A DNA stretch of 64,000 nucleotides, from the NCBI RefSeq assembly GCF_035946055.1, contig NZ_CP108364.1, positions 1,178,001 to 1,242,000 on the forward strand, given 5' to 3'. Position 1 is the first letter of the stretch; each line of letters opens with the position of its first letter. Origin of the DNA: Streptomyces sp. NBC_01341 (GTDB taxonomy: Bacteria; Actinomycetota; Actinomycetes; Streptomycetales; Streptomycetaceae). Shown here piece after piece: positions 1 through 9,525 of the stretch. The translations under genes and the position numbers were made by a program. The notes under the pieces were generated by a model. It ran no database searches. It was not told the DNA's origin and worked only from the letters and a program-made list of their open reading frames with translations.

Positions 1-477
1 GCCCTGGCGGACCGCGGTGTCGAGGGCACCCATCGTCTCCTCGAGCGGCGTGTCGGGGTCGAAGCGGTGCGAGTAGTAGATGTCGACGTAGTCGAGGCCG
101 AGCCGGGTGAGGCTCTGGTCGAGCGAGGCGCGCAGGTTCTTGCGGGAGCCCCACTCCCCGTACGGCCCCTCCCACATGTGGTAGCCCGCCTTGGTCGAGA
201 CGACGATCTCGTCCCGCAGGCCCGCGAAGTCCGTCTTCAGGGCGCGGCCCATGGCGATCTCGGCCGAACCGGGCGGGGGGCCGTAGTTGTTCGCGAGGTC
301 GAAGTGGGTGATGCCCAGGTCGAAGGCCCTGCGCAGGATCGCGGCCTGGCTCTCGGGCGTGCGGTCGCCTCCGAAGTTGTGCCAGAGGCCGAGCGAGAGC
401 GCCGGCAGCAGCAGGCCGCTGCGCCCGGTGCGCCGGTAGGGCATGGAGGAGTAGCGGTCGGCGGACGGAAGGTACAT
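1..477 (-). CDS. Aldo/keto reductase, YghZ-like (3' end outside window)
   Basis: The first 159 residues of an NADPH-dependent aldo/keto reductase are visible; the C-terminus lies beyond position 1. The protein starts MYLPSADRYSSMPYRRTGRS. It shows the AKR barrel start with the catalytic-type Asp and Tyr (FDLANNYG, around residues 58-65), the Lys-containing strand (VVSTKAGYHMW) and the LGLDYVDIYYSHR segment before the His strand. The YHMWEGPYGEWGSRK stretch is typical of the YghZ/GprA group (L-glyceraldehyde-3-phosphate reductase and voltage-gated K-channel beta-like AKRs). It is transcribed divergently from a LysR gene 125 bp away, which may regulate it. The exact substrate is inferred from the family only. 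Confidence 0.88.
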   Translation of the reverse strand, partial: MYLPSADRYSSMPYRRTGRSGLLLPALSLGLWHNFGGDRTPESQAAILRRAFDLGITHFDLANNYGPPPGSAEIAMGRALKTDFAGLRDEIVVSTKAGYHMWEGPYGEWGSRKNLRASLDQSLTRLGLDYVDIYYSHRFDPDTPLEETMGALDTAVRQG

Positions 478-549
478 GCGGGAACTCCACGGGACATGGC
501 GTCGGCGCGCCAGGTCTGGTGCGCGTGCTCCAGCCTTGCGCAGAATGAT

Positions 550-577
550 CCAGCGGTCCAACAGGAGATTCCGCTGG
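550..577. promoter_or_regulatory. Inverted repeat between AKR and LysR genes (candidate LysR operator)
   Basis: CCAGCGG, 14 nt, then CCGCTGG is a perfect 7-bp dyad lying 26 bp upstream of the LysR start and inside the divergent promoter region. Its position suits an autoregulatory LysR site controlling both genes. The binding protein is inferred. Confidence 0.4.
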
Positions 578-602
578 GATTCATCGATTACATTGCTCAA
601 TC

Positions 603-1499
603 ATGGAACTGCGTCAGCTGGAGCACTTCGTCGCCGTGGCGGAGGAGCAGCACTTCACCCGCGCGGCCGAGCGACTGGCCGTCTCCCAGTCCGGACTGTC
701 CGCGTCAGTACGGGCCCTGGAGCAGGAACTGAGGGCGCCCCTGTTCAGCCGTACGACGCGCTCGGTCCGGCTGACCGAGGCCGGGCAGGCACTCCTCGTC
801 GAGGCGGAGCGCACACTGGCGGGCGCGCGGGCCGCGCGGGACGCCGTCGACGCCGTACGGGGGCTGCTGCGCGGCACGCTCACGCTCGGGGTGGAGCAGT
901 GCGTGGCCGGGGTGAGCCCCGCACGGCTGCTGGCGGCCTTCCGCCGGGAGCACCCGCACATGGAGATCCGGCTCCGGCAGGAGGGCACGTCGAGCCTGCT
1001 GGAGGGGGTCGCGGGCGGCAGGCTGGACCTGGCGTTCGCCGCGACGGTCAGCCCGCCGGAGTGGCGGGGCGATCTCGTGCCGCTGGCGCGGGAGCCGATG
1101 ATCGTCCTGTGCGCCCCCGGGCACCGGCTGGCCGCGAAGGGGACGCCGCCGGTCGCCTGGAGCGCCCTGGACGGCGAGTCGTTCATCGACTTCCACCCGG
1201 ACTGGGGGCCGAGGCGGGCAGCGGACGAGGCCTTCGCCGCCGCGGGGGTGCGCCGCACGGTGGCGCTGGAGGTCAGCGATGTGCACAGCCTGCTGGAGCT
1301 GGTGCACCAGGGCCTGGGGATCGCCGTCGTGCCGCACCACTTCTCCCGTAAGCCGGAGGCGCGGGGCCTGGTCACGGTGGAGGTCGACGGCACGCAGCCG
1401 GCGGTGTACCGCAGCGTGGTGGTGCTCCCGCCCGCCGGGACCATGAGCCCGGGGGCGCGGGCCCTGATGGCGCTGGTCCGCGAAGCGCCGGTGCGCTGA
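603..1499 (+). CDS. LysR family transcriptional regulator
   Basis: The 298-aa protein has the usual LysR length and layout. The N-terminal winged HTH (residues 1-60) has the typical sequence MELRQLEHFVAVAEEQHFTR followed by AAERLAVSQSGLSASVRALE. A linker helix follows, then a periplasmic-binding-protein-like effector domain (about 88-290). The ATG is the first start that gives a complete HTH. The gene is divergent from an aldo/keto reductase, the classical LysR arrangement in which the regulator controls its neighbour. The effector is unknown. Confidence 0.93.
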   Translation: MELRQLEHFVAVAEEQHFTRAAERLAVSQSGLSASVRALEQELRAPLFSRTTRSVRLTEAGQALLVEAERTLAGARAARDAVDAVRGLLRGTLTLGVEQCVAGVSPARLLAAFRREHPHMEIRLRQEGTSSLLEGVAGGRLDLAFAATVSPPEWRGDLVPLAREPMIVLCAPGHRLAAKGTPPVAWSALDGESFIDFHPDWGPRRAADEAFAAAGVRRTVALEVSDVHSLLELVHQGLGIAVVPHHFSRKPEARGLVTVEVDGTQPAVYRSVVVLPPAGTMSPGARALMALVREAPVR

Positions 1500-1625
1500 C
1501 GGGAGCCGGCCCCGCCCCCGCCGTCCCCTCGCCCTGCCGGGCGCGTGGTCCGGGGCGGGAACGGATGGTGTGCGGGACCGGCGGGGCGCACAGGCCGGCC
1601 GGGCGCCGCCTGCCGGGTCCCGTGT

Positions 1626-4097
1626 TCAGTCCTCGTGCCCCAGCTGCAGATCGCGCTCCGTACGTCCGCCGCCCGGGAGTTGCAGCACGGTGGCCACCGG
1701 CGGGTAGCCGGCGGCGATCACGGTGTACTCGCCGGTGGACAGGTCCACGAAGCGGAACGCCCCGTCCGCGCCGGTGGTGAGCGTGCCGGCCACGTTGCCC
1801 GCCGCGTCGAGCAGCGTGACCCGTGCGTCCTCGACGGCCCTGCCACCGGGGGCCCGCACGATGCCGCGCAGCACGGCGCCGCCCGCCAGTTCGATGTCCT
1901 GGCGGGTCTCCCTGGCCGCCTGGACGCTCACCGGGAGCGCTGCGGGCCGGAAGGCCGGGGCACTGGCGGCCAGGGTGTACTCACCGGCCACAAGCTCGCT
2001 GATGACATAGGCGCCCTCCCGCCCGGTGCGGGTGGTCGCGACGACTTCGCCGCGTACGTCGGTGAGGGTGACCGCCGCGTCGCGGACCGGGGCACCGTCG
2101 GGGGTGAGCACGGCACCGGCGAGCCGTCCGGCGCCTCCGAGCACCACGTCGAGGTCCACCGGCCGCTCGCCCACCGTGACGCTGACGGCCTGCGGCTGGT
2201 GCCCGCCCGCCGCGGCGATGAGCACGTACGACCCGGCGCCCGGTGCGGCCAGCGCGTACCGCCCGTCGTCGTCGCTCGCGCCCCGGCCGACCTGCTGCCC
2301 CTGCACGTCGATGAGCGTGAGCGCGGCGCGCCCCACCTTCGTGCCGTCGGAGTGCTGGACGCTCCCGCGGACCGGGATCCCCGGCAGTGCGCCGGCGGGA
2401 GGCGGGCCGGGGTCGGTGCGGGCCGCCGGGATCGCGGAATGCGTCGTCGAGGGGTCCGCGGCTTGGGGGGTGTGGTGGGACACCAGCGGTTTCTCCTTGA
2501 GGAAGAAGGCGAGGAACAGGCCGAGCAGGAGCACCGGCACGAGGTACAGGAAGATGCGGGGCATCGCGTCGGCGTAGGCCCGGATGTACGCGTCGCGCAG
2601 CGCGGGTTCCATGGCGTGGACCAACTGCGGGGTGATGGACTCCGCGTCGGGGAGGCCGACTCCGTCGGGCAGCCGCACGGCCAGCGCGTCGGCGAGCCGC
2701 CCCGCGAAGAGGGTCCCGAAGATCGCCGCCCCCACGCTGCCGCCGATCTGGCGGAAGTAGTTGTTGGCGCTGGTGGCGCTGCCGAGGTCGCTGGGGCGCA
2801 CGGAGTTCTGCACGGCGAGCACGAGCACCGGCATCACCAGTCCGATGCCGATGCCGAGCACGGCCTGCCAGATGCCGTACTCGGTCGCGGACGTCCCGGT
2901 CTCGAGCCGGGACAGCAGCCACATGCCCACGGCCGAGACGGCGCTGCCGAGCAGCGGGAAGATCCGGTAGCGGCCGGTCCTGGAGATCAGCTGGCCGGAG
3001 ACGATGGAGGCGCCCACGATGCCGCCCATCATGGGGAGCATGAGCAGACCGGACTCGGTGGCGCTCGCACCCTCGACCATCTGCAGGTAGGTCGGCAGGT
3101 AGCTGGCGGCGCCGAAGAGGGCGACCCCGACGACCGCGCCCACCAGTGCCGTGACGTTGAAGACCGAGTCACGGAACAGCCGCAGGGGGATGACGGGTTC
3201 GGCCGCGCGGTGCTCGACGGCGACGAAGAGCAGCGCCGATCCGACGGCCCCGGCGGCGAGCCCGAGGACGGTGCGCGAGCCCCAGGCGTACTCGGTGCCG
3301 CCCCAGCTGGTGAGCAGCACCAGACAGGTCGATCCGGCGGCGAGCAGAGTTGCGCCGAGGACGTCGAGCCGGGGGCGTACGGACGGCTTGGGGAGCTTCA
3401 GGACGAGGGCGATGACGGCGAGGGTGACCAGGCCGAACGGCACGTTGATGTAGAAGCACCAGCGCCAGGAGGTGTGGTCGGTGAAGAAGCCCCCGAGGAG
3501 GGGTCCCGCGACGGACGCGAGGCCGAAGACCGCCCCGATGAGCCCCATGTAGCGCCCGCGTTCACGGGGCGGGACGATGTCGGCGATGATCGCCTGGACG
3601 CCGATCATGAGACCGCCGCCGCCGATGCCCTGGACGGCCCGGAAGGCGATGAGTTCGTCCATCGTGCGGGACCAGCCGGCGAGGGCGGAGCCGATGACGA
3701 AGACGACGATCGCGAACTGGAAGACACCCTTGCGCCCGAAGAGGTCCCCGAGCTTCCCGTAGATCGGCAGGCCGATCGTGGAGGCGAGCAGATAGGCGGT
3801 GACCGCCCAGGACATCTTGTCCAGGCCGTGCAGTTCACCGACGATCTTCGGCAGGGCCGTGGCGACGATCATCTGGTCGAGCGCGGCGAGCAGCAGGGTG
3901 AGCATCAGCCCGAGGAAGACCATGCGGATCCTGCGGGGACTGATCTCACCGGCCGTCAGGGTGCTCCCGCCGGACGGCGGCGGAGGGGACGGGGGTTCTG
4001 TCGCCGCGCCGTGCGGTACGGACTCCGTCACGGTGCCGGGCGGCCCGCACTCGGTGCCTCCCGGCTCGTCCTTCACCAGAGTGATCCCACCCACCAC
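1626..4097 (-). CDS. DHA2 (EmrB/QacA) MFS exporter with C-terminal carboxypeptidase-regulatory-like repeats
   Basis: The 823-aa protein combines two parts. Residues about 55-560 form a 14-TM drug:H+ antiporter of the DHA2 type, with motif A ([11 protein letters not shown]) after TM2 and a motif-C-like segment. A proline-rich cytoplasmic linker follows. Residues about 590-820 hold three consecutive repeats of roughly 80 residues with the pattern G-x-V-x(4)-G-x(3)-A-x-V-x-L-x-D and G-x-Y-x-L/V-x-x-L. This is the carboxypeptidase regulatory-like/transthyretin-like beta-sandwich fold. Plain DHA2 exporters end at about 500-550 residues, so the tail is an accretion. With an even number of TM segments the tail would be cytoplasmic unless its end is re-routed. 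Its role, perhaps substrate or partner binding, is unknown. Confidence 0.9.
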   Translation of the reverse strand: MVGGITLVKDEPGGTECGPPGTVTESVPHGAATEPPSPPPPSGGSTLTAGEISPRRIRMVFLGLMLTLLLAALDQMIVATALPKIVGELHGLDKMSWAVTAYLLASTIGLPIYGKLGDLFGRKGVFQFAIVVFVIGSALAGWSRTMDELIAFRAVQGIGGGGLMIGVQAIIADIVPPRERGRYMGLIGAVFGLASVAGPLLGGFFTDHTSWRWCFYINVPFGLVTLAVIALVLKLPKPSVRPRLDVLGATLLAAGSTCLVLLTSWGGTEYAWGSRTVLGLAAGAVGSALLFVAVEHRAAEPVIPLRLFRDSVFNVTALVGAVVGVALFGAASYLPTYLQMVEGASATESGLLMLPMMGGIVGASIVSGQLISRTGRYRIFPLLGSAVSAVGMWLLSRLETGTSATEYGIWQAVLGIGIGLVMPVLVLAVQNSVRPSDLGSATSANNYFRQIGGSVGAAIFGTLFAGRLADALAVRLPDGVGLPDAESITPQLVHAMEPALRDAYIRAYADAMPRIFLYLVPVLLLGLFLAFFLKEKPLVSHHTPQAADPSTTHSAIPAARTDPGPPPAGALPGIPVRGSVQHSDGTKVGRAALTLIDVQGQQVGRGASDDDGRYALAAPGAGSYVLIAAAGGHQPQAVSVTVGERPVDLDVVLGGAGRLAGAVLTPDGAPVRDAAVTLTDVRGEVVATTRTGREGAYVISELVAGEYTLAASAPAFRPAALPVSVQAARETRQDIELAGGAVLRGIVRAPGGRAVEDARVTLLDAAGNVAGTLTTGADGAFRFVDLSTGEYTVIAAGYPPVATVLQLPGGGRTERDLQLGHED

Positions 4098-4296
4098 GTG
4101 ACGCTCCCCTCGTCGCAGCTGCGCCGACCATTTGTCGCATCAGGCAGCAAGGCGGGGCAAACGCGACCGGGCGCACTCACGGCGCACGTTGAGAGCTTAT
4201 GCGCCGGTGGGAGGCGCTACGGCGCACCACCGGCCTCCCCGGAAAACCACTCGTTCCGGTGAGGCCGGTGCGACGCCAACAGCAGGAGGAGCAGGC

Positions 4297-4740
4297 CTAC
4301 TTCTCGACCTCGGCGGCGAGGTTCTGCAGCACCTCGCCGTAGATCCGGCCGAGCCCCTTGGGCGCGAAGGTCCTCTCGAAGAATCCGCCGATGCCGCCGG
4401 CACCGTCCCACACGGTCGACACGACGGCCTTGGCGCTGCCCTCACCGGCCGGGGTCACCGTCCAGGTGGTCACCATCGAGGAGTTGCGGTCCTTCTCGAC
4501 CAGCTGTCCGTCGGTGGGCTCGGTGACCTCGAGCAGGCAGTCGCGGACCCGCTTGCTCGTCGCCTGAAGCTTCCAGTGGACGAGCGTGCCCTCGCCGTCC
4601 CCGCCCTCGCGCACCTCGTACTCACTGAAGTGCCCGGTCAGCACCTTGCCCCGGACCTCCTTGTAGTCGGCGAGCGCGTCGAACACCGTCTCTGCGTCCG
4701 CCGCGATGATCCGCTCTGTGGTGGCCTCGACCTGCGCCAT
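4297..4740 (-). CDS. SRPBCC family protein (polyketide cyclase/lipid-binding fold)
   Basis: The 147-aa protein begins MAQVEATTERIIAADAETVF. That is the opening of the START/Bet v1-like SRPBCC fold, a hydrophobic-ligand-binding cavity enclosed by a curved sheet and a long C-terminal helix. The start was placed at the ATG preceded by GGAGG nine bases upstream (TGGAGGAACAGGC). A longer in-frame extension to 4920 has no ribosome site and untypical sequence. No catalytic residues are evident, so lipid or small-ligand binding is more likely than cyclase activity. It stands alone between convergent or unrelated genes. Confidence 0.85.
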   Translation of the reverse strand: MAQVEATTERIIAADAETVFDALADYKEVRGKVLTGHFSEYEVREGGDGEGTLVHWKLQATSKRVRDCLLEVTEPTDGQLVEKDRNSSMVTTWTVTPAGEGSAKAVVSTVWDGAGGIGGFFERTFAPKGLGRIYGEVLQNLAAEVEK

Positions 4741-4962
4741 GCCTGTTCCTCCAGCACTCGGGTGTTCGGGGTGCTGATGAGCCAACCACCTCGGGTACGA
4801 CCGCTCAAAATCGGGCCCCGGGAGGGAGCGGGTGTGCATGGGCGGGAAACGCGCGAAGTCCGCGCCGTCCGGGCCGGGTTCGTACGCCGCCGGGCCCCCG
4901 GACGCGATCACCCGGGGCACGGGAGGGCGACAGGCGGCAAGGAGGGCCTGCGCGGGGGCCGT

Positions 4963-5349
4963 TCAGGGGCGCCGTGCCGCGAGGACGCAGAACTCGTTCC
5001 CCTCCGGGTCGGCGAGCACGACCCAGCTCTCGTCACCCTGTCCCACGTCGGAGCGCCGGGCGCCCAGGCCGATCAGGCGGACCACCTCCTCGCCCTGCTC
5101 CCTGTCGGCCGGACTGACGTCGAGATGGAGCCTGTTCTTGACGGTCTTGCCCTCGGGCACGCGCGCGAAGGTGAGCGTCGGCGGCACCGGGCCGGGGCGC
5201 TCTTCGCCTCCGGGCGCCGCCGGCGGCCCGATGGTGACGAGTCCCTCACCCGTGTCGCGCACCTCGTAACCCAGGACCGCACACCAGAACCGGGCGAGCG
5301 CGCCGGGGTCTGCGCAGTCGATCCCCAGCTCGGTGAACCTGCTGGTCAT
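4963..5349 (-). CDS. VOC family (glyoxalase/bleomycin-resistance-like) protein
   Basis: The 128-aa protein begins MTSRFTELGIDCADPGALAR and has the two beta-alpha-beta-beta-beta modules of the vicinal oxygen chelate superfamily. Conserved features are the RFWCAVLGYE segment and the C-terminal WVVLADPEGNEFCVL strand. The start was chosen at the ATG with GGAGGTTCCGAA immediately upstream. Members range from metal enzymes to antibiotic-binding proteins. The substrate cannot be told from sequence. Confidence 0.88.
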   Translation of the reverse strand: MTSRFTELGIDCADPGALARFWCAVLGYEVRDTGEGLVTIGPPAAPGGEERPGPVPPTLTFARVPEGKTVKNRLHLDVSPADREQGEEVVRLIGLGARRSDVGQGDESWVVLADPEGNEFCVLAARRP

Positions 5350-5476
5350 TTCGGAACCTCCAGGTCGGGTGACGGGTCCGCCGGGGCCCACGCCGACGGT
5401 GGCGCCCGGCGTGGGGACGCACCACGCACGCGGGCCCGGTGTGCGACTGCCCACGTTCCGCCGCGCACGATCAAGG

Positions 5477-5488
5477 GAACATATGTTC
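5477..5488 (+). promoter_or_regulatory. LexA (SOS) box upstream of the radical SAM gene
   Basis: GAACATATGTTC is a perfect dyad that fits the actinobacterial/Gram-positive LexA core GAAC-N4-GTTC. It lies 33 bp upstream of the ATG of the next gene, with a -10-like TATTCT at 5489-5494 directly abutting it, so LexA binding would block the promoter. From memory, the mycobacterial homologue Rv2578c is also in the LexA regulon. Confidence 0.8.
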
Positions 5489-5521
5489 TATTCTCGGCGC
5501 AGTACTACCGAGGAGGCGTCC

Positions 5522-6565
5522 ATGCGCTGGGACAATCTGACAGAAAACACCACGGGACAGGGCAATGCCGCGCTCTTCGCTGCCGACGCGGTGACCACAC
5601 GCACCTTCGACACACCCGAATTCCAGGGCATCACCTTCCACGAGATCCGGGCCCGTTCGATCGTGAACCAGGTGCCCGGCGCCTCCCGCATGCCGTTCGA
5701 ATGGACCGTGAACCCCTACCGGGGCTGCTCCCACGCGTGCGTCTACTGCTTCGCCCGCAAGACGCACAGCTACCTCGACCTGGACACCGGCCTCGGCTTC
5801 GACTCCCAGATCGTCGTCAAAGTCAACGCGACCGAACTGCTGAACCGCCACCTCGCCTCGCACCGGTGGCGCGGCCAGCACATAGCGATGGGCACGAACG
5901 TAGACTGCTACCAGCGGGCCGAGGGCCGCTACCGGCTGATGCCCGGCATCATCGCGGCCCTGCGCGATCACGCGAACCCGTTCTCGATCCTCACCAAGGG
6001 CACGCTGATCCTGCGCGACCTCGACCTGCTGCGGCAGGCCGCCCAGGTCACCGAGGTCGGCGTCTCCGTCTCCGTCGGCTTCACCGACCGCGAGCTGTGG
6101 CGCACGGTCGAGCCGGGCACACCCGCCCCCGAGCGGCGCCTGGACGTCGTCCGCGCCCTGGCCGACATCGGGATCGGCTGCGGGGTGCTGATGGCACCGG
6201 TCATCCCGTTCCTCGGCGACCACCCCGACCAGCTGCGCGCCACGGTCCGGGCCGTGGCCGACGCCGGAGCGACGTCGGTGACCCCGCTCGTGCTGCATCT
6301 GCGCCCGGGGGCCCGCGAGTGGTTCATGCAGTGGCTGGCGCGCCACCACCCCCACCTGGTACCGCGCTACGAGCGGATGTACGCCGACGGGGCGTACGCC
6401 CCCACCTGGTACCAGCGGGGCATCACCCGGCGGGTGCACGAGCTGGCCGCCGAGTTCGGCATCGGGCCCGCAGACCGGGGAGGCGCCCGCCGGATCCCCC
6501 GGCCCGGCACCCCGGACGCGCCGGAGGCCCTCACGGACGGCCCCACCCAGCTGACCCTGCTCTGA
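5522..6565 (+). CDS. Rv2578c-family radical SAM protein (SOS-associated)
   Basis: The 347-aa protein carries the radical SAM cluster motif CSHACVYC within NPYRGCSHACVYCFARKTH, giving the three Cys ligands of the SAM-bound [4Fe-4S] cluster. The region resembles the SplB/spore photoproduct lyase-like subgroup, including the MGTNVDCYQ segment. The ATG at 5522 follows GAGGAGG at a good distance; the longer frame starting upstream would run across the LexA box. The family is widespread in actinobacteria with no proven reaction. The SOS box points to a role in DNA-damage response, possibly lesion repair, but that is inference. Confidence 0.9.
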   Translation: MRWDNLTENTTGQGNAALFAADAVTTRTFDTPEFQGITFHEIRARSIVNQVPGASRMPFEWTVNPYRGCSHACVYCFARKTHSYLDLDTGLGFDSQIVVKVNATELLNRHLASHRWRGQHIAMGTNVDCYQRAEGRYRLMPGIIAALRDHANPFSILTKGTLILRDLDLLRQAAQVTEVGVSVSVGFTDRELWRTVEPGTPAPERRLDVVRALADIGIGCGVLMAPVIPFLGDHPDQLRATVRAVADAGATSVTPLVLHLRPGAREWFMQWLARHHPHLVPRYERMYADGAYAPTWYQRGITRRVHELAAEFGIGPADRGGARRIPRPGTPDAPEALTDGPTQLTLL

Positions 6566-6692
6566 CCTCACCCGTCTCCCTGCCCGAACGGGTCAACTCA
6601 CGGCGTCACGTGTCCTTCCGCGGCCGGATCCGGGAAGCATGCGGCCGGGGCTGTGCCACCCACAGCCGCATCGCACTGTGCCGGGAGGCCGT

Positions 6693-8285
6693 ATGACGAA
6701 ACGTGCAGGAATTCTGGTCGCGGTGGGTGCCACGGTCGCCGGCCTGGTGACCGCGGCCCCGTCCACCGCGTCGGCGCCGTCCACCGGGGCGGGCGGGGCC
6801 GTCCCGCGCGCGGCCGCGTCCCTCAAGTGGAAGGGCTGCGGGACGAAGGCGTATCCGGCCCTGCAGTGCGCGACCGTCCGCTCCCTGCTCGATCATGACA
6901 ACCCGTCGGGCAGGCGGATCACACTCGCCCTCTCGCGCATCCCGCACACCGCGAAGACCTCGCAGGGCCCGCTCCTGGTCAACCCGGGCGGTCCCGGGGG
7001 CAGCGGTCTCTCCATGGCGGGCTTCGTCGCGGCCTCGCTGCCGAAGGCCGTCGCCGCGCAGTACGACGTGATCGGGTTCGACCCGCGCGGGGTCGGGAAG
7101 AGCACCCCCGCCCTGGACTGCCTGCCGAAGTACTTCGCCCCGGTGCGCCCCGACAGCGTGCCGGACTCCGACGAGGCCGAGCAGACCGCACGCAACAGGG
7201 CCGCGTCCTTCGCCACCGCCTGCGGCGAGAAGCACGGCGACCTGCTGCCGTACATGGACACGGTCAGCGCCGCCAAGGACCTCGACGTCATCCGCGGCGC
7301 TCTCGGCGCCAAGCGGATCAACTACTTCGGCTACTCGTACGGCACCTACCTCGGCGCCGTCTACGCCAAGCTCTTCCCCGAGCGCGTGCGCCGCCTGGTG
7401 CTGGACTCGGTCGTCGATCCGGACGGCGTCTGGTACGAGGACAACCTGGGCCAGGACCACGCGTTCGACGCCCGCCACAAGGCCTTCACCGCGTGGGTCG
7501 CGAAGAACGACGCCACCTACGGTCTCGGCAGCGACCCGGCCCAGGTCGAGAGCGCGTGGTACTGGATGCGCGCCGAGGTCAAGGAGCACCCGGCGGCGGG
7601 CAAGGTGGGCCCGGGTGAACTCGAGGACACCTTCATGCCCGGCGGCTACTACGACGGATACTGGCCCCGCCTGGCCGAGGCGTTCGCCGCGTACGTGAAC
7701 GACGGCGACCAGGACGCGCTCGCCACCGCGTACGAGGACTTCGGCGCGGTCGACCGGAGCGGCGACAACGGCTACTCCGTCTACACGGCCGTGCAGTGCC
7801 GCGACGCGGGCTGGCCCCGGACCTGGAGCGCGTGGCGCGACGACACCTGGGACGCCCACCGCAAGTCGCCGTTCATGTCGTGGAACAACACCTGGTACAA
7901 CGCCCCGTGCGCCACCTGGCCGGTGGAACCGCTGGAGCCCCTGCGGGTCACCAACGACAGCATCCCGCCGGCCCTCCTCTTCCAGGCGACGGACGACGCG
8001 GCCACCCCGTACGAGGGCGGTGTCACGATGAGCCGCCGGCTCAAGGGCTCCCGCCTCGTCGTGGAACAGGGCGGCGGCAACCACGGCATCACGCTCAGCG
8101 GCAACGACTGCCTGGACACGTACCTGGCGGACTATCTGACCGACGGCGCCCTCCCGAAGGGCGGCGGCAGCGGCGCGGACGCGGTCTGCGACGCCCTGCC
8201 GGAGCCGAAGGCGGTCGCGTCCACGAAGGCCGCGGCGAACACGAAGGGCAGCACCCTGCACGGCCTCCTCGGCTTCCGCGGCTGA
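6693..8285 (+). CDS. Secreted alpha/beta-hydrolase, tripeptidyl aminopeptidase (S33) family
   Basis: The 530-aa protein has a signal peptide (MTKRAGILVAVGATVAGLVT, cleavage likely after the Ala-rich stretch near residue 28). An alpha/beta-hydrolase core follows, with the oxyanion segment NPGGPGGSG (97-105), the nucleophile elbow G213-Y-S215-Y-G217, an Asp in ATDDAATPYEGG and the His in GGGNHG. The C-terminal part is the TAP-like domain of Streptomyces tripeptidyl aminopeptidases (SlpD/SlpE/Tap type), which remove N-terminal tripeptides from extracellular proteins. The start follows GGGAGG. There is no lipobox, so it is probably released. Confidence 0.92.
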   Translation: MTKRAGILVAVGATVAGLVTAAPSTASAPSTGAGGAVPRAAASLKWKGCGTKAYPALQCATVRSLLDHDNPSGRRITLALSRIPHTAKTSQGPLLVNPGGPGGSGLSMAGFVAASLPKAVAAQYDVIGFDPRGVGKSTPALDCLPKYFAPVRPDSVPDSDEAEQTARNRAASFATACGEKHGDLLPYMDTVSAAKDLDVIRGALGAKRINYFGYSYGTYLGAVYAKLFPERVRRLVLDSVVDPDGVWYEDNLGQDHAFDARHKAFTAWVAKNDATYGLGSDPAQVESAWYWMRAEVKEHPAAGKVGPGELEDTFMPGGYYDGYWPRLAEAFAAYVNDGDQDALATAYEDFGAVDRSGDNGYSVYTAVQCRDAGWPRTWSAWRDDTWDAHRKSPFMSWNNTWYNAPCATWPVEPLEPLRVTNDSIPPALLFQATDDAATPYEGGVTMSRRLKGSRLVVEQGGGNHGITLSGNDCLDTYLADYLTDGALPKGGGSGADAVCDALPEPKAVASTKAAANTKGSTLHGLLGFRG

Positions 8286-8322
8286 GAAATCACGGTGCCC
8301 CGATCCGGGGGCGTGCACCAGG

Positions 8323-8895
8323 ATGGGCCGCGTGATCACACGGCCCACTCCCACGCACGCCCCCGGTGTGCGCGTACGCGACATGACCCTCGCCGACTGC
8401 CACGCCGTGGCGGAGATACGGGTGCGCGGCTGGCGGCACGCCTACGCCGGTCTCGTCCCGCAGGCCCACCTCGACGCGATGGACGTCGCCCGGGACGCCG
8501 AGCGGCGCCGCGCCGGCCTCGCGTCGGCGGGCGGGCCGGTGAACCTGGTGGCCGTGGCTCCGGACGCCACCGTGACCGGCTGGGCGTGCCACGGCCCGTG
8601 CCGCGACAGCACCGGCAGGCCGGCGCGCGCCGAGCTCTACGCCCTCTACGTGGACCCGGACCGCATCGGCACGGGCGCCGGACGCACGCTCCTGGAGCGG
8701 GCGACGGCCCGGGCCGGGTCGGACGGCTTCCGCGAGATGGCGCTCTGGGTCCTGAAGGGGAACACGCGCGCGCGGCGCTTCTACGAGCGGGCGGGATTCC
8801 GGCCGGACGGTGCGGAGGAAGCCGTCGAGACGTGCGGCGCCCTGGTGCCCGAGGTCAGGTACGTGCGCCCGCTCAACCCGCCGGAAGCCGGCTGA
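8323..8895 (+). CDS. GNAT family N-acetyltransferase
   Basis: The 190-aa protein (about 186 if the GTG at 8332 is used) has a GNAT fold: N-terminal VRVRDMTLADCHAVAEIRVR, the acetyl-CoA-binding motif A around LYVDPDRIGTGAGRTLLER (R/Q-x-x-G-x-G/A), and the FYERAGFRPDG motif B near the C-terminus. The acceptor is unknown. Its 3' end overlaps by 23 bp the end of the convergent HEAT-repeat gene. Confidence 0.9.
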   Translation: MGRVITRPTPTHAPGVRVRDMTLADCHAVAEIRVRGWRHAYAGLVPQAHLDAMDVARDAERRRAGLASAGGPVNLVAVAPDATVTGWACHGPCRDSTGRPARAELYALYVDPDRIGTGAGRTLLERATARAGSDGFREMALWVLKGNTRARRFYERAGFRPDGAEEAVETCGALVPEVRYVRPLNPPEAG

Positions 8896-9445
8896 GGGCC
8901 GCTGCCGCCGCCGTGCCGAGGCGCGGGTGGGGCAGCGCCGCCTCCAGGACCGGGCGGGCTCTCCCGTCCTCCAGGTCCCCCAGGCCCTCGACGCAGGCGA
9001 GCGCGACGCGCCAGTGCGGTTCGTCGGGATTGAGCAGCCGGTGCAGGGTGCTGACGAGGGCGGGTACCGACTCGGGCGCGCGCAGGGCGGTCAACAGCCG
9101 CACCGGATGCAGGGCGTAGGCGGTCCGCATGCTGTTGGTGGCGAGCGCGGCCGCCGCCCTGGGTGTCCGGGGGTCGCCGAGGAGCCGGAGCGCGTGCGCG
9201 GCGGAGACGCAGCGCTCGGGATCGCGGTGGTTGAGCAGGAGGACCAGCGCCTCGAAGGCCCGGCGGTCACCTCGGCAGCCGAGGCGGAACGCCGCGATCT
9301 CGCGGGCCCACAAGGGGTGTTCACGCTCCACGAGGACCTGGGCCAGTTCCTCGTGGTCCTCGGTGGCGAGCAGCAGGCGCAGGGCCTCCGACTCGCCCGC
9401 CTCGCCCACGATCCGGTCCGTCAGCGAGCGGAACTCCTCATCCAT
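8873..9445 (-). CDS. HEAT-repeat domain protein
   Basis: The 190-aa protein is made of helical pairs with the HEAT pattern (repeats such as ALVLLLNHRDPERCVSAAHA and ALRLLGDPRTPRAAAALATN), probably a small scaffold. The ATG at 9445 (MDEEFRSLTDRIVGEAGESE) sits 7 nt after a TAAACT -10-like box, so the transcript may be leaderless; the frame is open further upstream without support. Its 3' end overlaps the GNAT gene tail-to-tail. The partner is unknown. Confidence 0.82.
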   Translation of the reverse strand: MDEEFRSLTDRIVGEAGESEALRLLLATEDHEELAQVLVEREHPLWAREIAAFRLGCRGDRRAFEALVLLLNHRDPERCVSAAHALRLLGDPRTPRAAAALATNSMRTAYALHPVRLLTALRAPESVPALVSTLHRLLNPDEPHWRVALACVEGLGDLEDGRARPVLEAALPHPRLGTAAAAALSRLPAG

Positions 9446-9525
9446 GACGCTGAGTTTAACCGTGCACACGCAACGTGTCCGGCGAACTGTGTGCCAGTGC
9501 ACAGCCGGCCAGGGCTGGCGCGCTC

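Noticed and set aside
1545..4262. Very long plus-strand open frame opposite the MFS exporter
   Set aside because: Composition (Gly, Asp, Glu, Arg-rich without hydrophobic cores) is that of an antisense shadow in GC-rich DNA; the minus-strand MFS protein is unmistakable.
6606..8384. 592-codon minus-strand frame opposite the tripeptidyl aminopeptidase
   Set aside because: Arg/Gly/Val-rich shadow with no domain; the plus-strand enzyme has a complete catalytic triad and signal peptide.
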